Shown: positions 63,023 through 64,000 of the stretch, in pieces | How positions within the stretch are numbered: the stretch's first letter is position 1 | Layout of the letters: each line of letters starts with the position of its first letter | Translations under genes and position numbers: made by a program | Notes under the pieces: model-generated | What the model saw: only the letters and a program-made list of their open reading frames with translations | Told to the model about the DNA's origin: nothing | The model's database searches: none | Assembly (NCBI GenBank): GCA_902764875.1 | Contig: CACWXP010000012.1 | Coordinates: 28,108 to 92,107 of the forward strand | Length of the DNA stretch: 64,000 bases | Origin: an uncultured Eubacteriales bacterium | Lineage (GTDB): Bacteria > Bacillota > Clostridia > Christensenellales > Aristaeellaceae | Direction of reading: 5' to 3'

Positions 63023-63112
63023 TTACTTCCTGCTGCCTTTTGTGGCTTCAATCAGTGCAAGCATCAGCGTTACAGAAGCTATTACGATCATGACAATCTC
63101 ATAACTGCTCAT
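63023..63112 (-). CDS. Putative holin-like type I toxin peptide
   Basis: 29 residues from the ATG at 63112 (MSSYEIVMIVIASVTLMLAL then IEATKGSRK); an in-frame ATG at 63118 adds MR. A short polar N-terminus MSSYE, one hydrophobic helix and a basic tail are the pattern of the putative holin-like/TxpA-Fst group of membrane-acting type I toxins. AGGTG is six bases upstream, but this ribosome site lies in the stem CCTGCC/GGCAGG (63121-63144), so translation is probably blocked in the folded mRNA. A strong minus-strand promoter (63199-63227) drives it. The peptide is not conserved enough for me to name a subfamily. Confidence 0.65.
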   Translation of the reverse strand: MSSYEIVMIVIASVTLMLALIEATKGSRK

Positions 63113-63198
63113 ACGCATCACCTGCCTTCCTTACGTCCGGCAGGTCCAACCATCGCGTATTGTTCTCCCTGCTTACAGCCGTTTCCGGCTGCTCCATG

Positions 63199-63227
63199 AT
63201 TATATGGAGAATGTTCGCGCCAGTCAA
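63199..63227 (-). promoter_or_regulatory. Promoter of the toxin mRNA
   Basis: Minus strand TTGACT (63227-63222), 17-base spacer, consensus TATAAT (63204-63199). The transcript would begin near 63192 with a CAGCCG-GAAA-CGGCTG hairpin at its 5' end, then the A and B blocks, then the site-sequestering stem. Confidence 0.78.
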
Positions 63228-63230
63228 GAC

Positions 63231-63530
63231 ACATCTTCCGGCTGGTCCGGATCTGGAGCCGGGCAAGCAGCTGCATGAGGATCCGGATACTTCTCGACTT
63301 CCGGTGCTGAAGATGGGTGCTTTCTGTTTCCTGTTCCGGCATTCTGCATATTGGCGATGTGTTTGTTTCAAACTCCCACAACACAAAGGACTTTTTTAGC
63401 CGTTTACTTGTCTCTGCCCCTTTGGACGTATATTCCCACATCAAAAAAGGAAAAGCCGGTATTTGGCGTTATTTTCCCCAAAATACTGAGCAGGAAAGTA
63501 TGGTGCCTAGTTCCTTTCGTCAATACCGCT
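63231..63530. other. 300-base stretch without a supportable gene
   Basis: Only short frames without ribosome sites or recognisable domains are present on either strand. I see no tRNA, hairpin-plus-T terminator or long repeat here. Confidence 0.5.
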
Positions 63531-63559
63531 TTGACAGCATTACCAGCCTGTGATATTAT
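63531..63559 (+). promoter_or_regulatory. Promoter of a second short RNA
   Basis: Consensus TTGACA (63531-63536), 17-base spacer, TATTAT (63554-63559) preceded by TGA (extended -10). A short transcript from about 63566 would end at the terminator 63595-63640. Confidence 0.7.
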
Positions 63560-63594
63560 GATCATGATCCTAATCATCCGCTTTTCTTCTGGTA

Positions 63595-63640
63595 TCCCGC
63601 TGTTGGAGTCTTCCCCCTCTGACAGCGGGAATTTCTTTTC
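63595..63640 (+). terminator. Terminator of the second short RNA
   Basis: Perfect 9-bp stem TCCCGCTGT / ACAGCGGGA with an 18-base loop, followed by ATTTCTTTT. Confidence 0.65.
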
Positions 63641-63688
63641 CCTGGCATAACAAAGAAGATTGCCGGCTGCGTGCATGCCCACAGATGA

Positions 63689-63700
63689 CAATCTTCCTCC
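63689..63700 (-). promoter_or_regulatory. Ribosome site sequestered by a hairpin
   Basis: On the minus strand GGAGGAAGATTG (63700-63689) can pair over 11 positions with CAATCTTCTTTG (63662-63651), hiding the AGGAGG. Candidate starts TTG 63691, and downstream GTG and ATG, follow; none leads to a recognised protein. Confidence 0.5.
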
Positions 63701-63718
63701 TGAATGGATGGCATAGGG

Positions 63719-63747
63719 ATTATATCATATGTCTGTAGTATTCAAAA
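63719..63747 (-). promoter_or_regulatory. Extended -10 promoter converging on the second short RNA
   Basis: Minus strand TGATATAAT: consensus TATAAT (63724-63719) with TGA upstream. The -35 is weak (TTTTGA with a 17-base spacer or TTGAAT with 15). Transcription would start near 63712 and read through the sequestered ribosome site. Confidence 0.6.
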
Positions 63748-63763
63748 AATGCTTATGTACTCA

Positions 63764-63806
63764 AAAAGGGGCTGTCTCACTAAGAAAAAGTGAGGCAGTC
63801 CCTTTT
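63764..63806 (+). terminator. Long hairpin at insertion-sequence end
   Basis: Seventeen-base stem AAAAGGGGCTGTCTCAC / GTGAGGCAGTCCCTTTT (two G-U pairs) with a nine-base loop, ending TTTTCTAT. Such GGGGCTGTCTCA hairpins lie at the ends of IS1182-group elements and block read-through into the transposase. Confidence 0.7.
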
Positions 63807-63877
63807 CTATAATAAAAAACATACCAAAAACACCCGAAACCTTAAAGGAATCGGGCGTTTGCAGTATAATGTAGGTG

Positions 63878-64000
63878 ATGAAAACATTTCCACTGCAGTC
63901 AAATTATAGCGCGAATGAGAACGGATATCAACTATGGATTCCGCTGGACTGCAGCATTCGGATTCCCGAGGATGATCCGGTGAGATTACTCAATGCCGTG
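63878..64000 (+). CDS. IS1182-family-like transposase, 3'-truncated by window edge
   Basis: 41 residues are visible: MKTFPLQSNYSANENGYQLW then IPLDCSIRIPEDDPVRLLNAV, open to the right edge. The QLxxPLDxxxxIPEDDPVRLL pattern is the N-terminal signature of IS1182/IS5-like DDE transposases. The start ATG follows GTAGGTG, and a TATAAT lies only seven bases upstream of the codon, implying a very short leader and weak translation. The catalytic residues are outside the window, so activity cannot be judged. Confidence 0.72.
   Translation, partial: MKTFPLQSNYSANENGYQLWIPLDCSIRIPEDDPVRLLNAV

Larger units (their letters stand above)
62616..64000. mobile_element. Left part of an integrated element (bounded by tRNA-Leu scar)
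   Basis: Base composition becomes visibly AT-richer and no housekeeping gene is present. The segment holds recombinase-like repeats, a candidate type I toxin-antitoxin locus, paired convergent promoters and an insertion-sequence end. No integrase gene is seen in the part available; it would be expected at the other end or has been lost. Confidence 0.6.
63764..64000 (+). mobile_element. Left end of an IS1182-like insertion sequence (cut by window)
   Basis: The terminal hairpin with GGGGCTGTCTCAC is followed by AT-rich sequence, a second small hairpin (ACCCGA/TCGGGC near 63831-63860), a TATAAT at 63865-63870 and the start of a transposase. The right end is outside the window. Confidence 0.65.

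Noticed and set aside
62724-63104. 126-codon open frame on the plus strand
   Set aside because: No ribosome site, proline/serine-rich start and no domain. It crosses the antitoxin promoter and terminator and reads the toxin region antisense.
63558-63650. Plus-strand peptide MIMILIIRFSSGIPLLESSP as a second toxin
   Set aside because: Its start codon lies at the predicted transcription start with no ribosome site, and the tail is not basic.
1-64000. CRISPR arrays, rRNA genes and complete tRNA genes
   Set aside because: No regularly spaced repeats, no rRNA sequence and no other T-arm with a matching acceptor stem were seen on either strand.

Overview
The window is a bacterial chromosome segment, GC-rich throughout until about 62.5 kb. 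Strong AGGAGG-type ribosome binding sites, TTG/GTG starts, the Prp/L27 pair, PASTA-kinase cluster and FeoA-FeoB fusion point to a Gram-positive Bacillota of class Clostridia. Gene style and the many short secreted proteins would suit a gut or rumen lineage such as Christensenellales, but that placement is an inference, not something the sequence proves.

Layout. 1-5.1 kb: end of galactokinase, then tsaE-tsaB-rimI (t6A and ribosomal acetylation), a secreted phosphodiester glycosidase, a VanX-type dipeptidase and a convergent histidine phosphatase. 5.3-11.7 kb: promoter and structured leader, rplU-prp-rpmA, terminator, then metG-tatD-feoAB and a tiny FeoB-associated Cys-rich protein that is easy to miss. 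11.8-17.1 kb: topB, pepF, a polysaccharide pyruvyl transferase-like gene, and rpmB on the minus strand. 17.2-26.3 kb: two divergent FbpABC-like ABC importers, one minus with a HAD phosphatase and one plus. 26.4-35.4 kb: secreted proteins, a clostripain-like C11 peptidase with IWxG repeats, MgtC, a CPA-type antiporter, a GH3 glycosidase and a peptidoglycan-binding protein. 35.5-46.8 kb: glycosyltransferase, CstA, a third FbpABC-like importer with an alpha/beta hydrolase, a coiled-coil protein, a secreted SH3 protein and a Bax-inhibitor-like membrane protein. 47-62.5 kb: housekeeping cluster priA-rlmN-def-fmt-rsmB-prpC-prkC-rsgA-rpe, then mnmE, an Fe-ADH, radC, ydcF and rsmG.

62.56-64 kb is different: AT-richer, with no housekeeping gene. 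It opens with the 3' part of a tRNA-Leu(UAA) gene cut at the anticodon stem (a tyrosine-recombinase attachment-site scar), followed by AGTCCCCA repeats. Next come a compact candidate type I toxin-antitoxin locus (a 29-31 aa holin-like peptide on the minus strand and a convergent short RNA on the plus strand), a second pair of convergent promoters around a structured RNA, and the left end of an IS1182-like insertion sequence that runs off the window. This is the most interesting part of the window.

Working together: the iron, peptide and organic-solute importers, secreted peptidase and intracellular GH3 and peptidase enzymes suggest a scavenging heterotroph. The three FbpABC-like importers lack the paired tyrosines of ferric-binding proteins, so an organic (perhaps phosphorylated) substrate is more likely than Fe3+. 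Iron uptake is instead covered by FeoAB.
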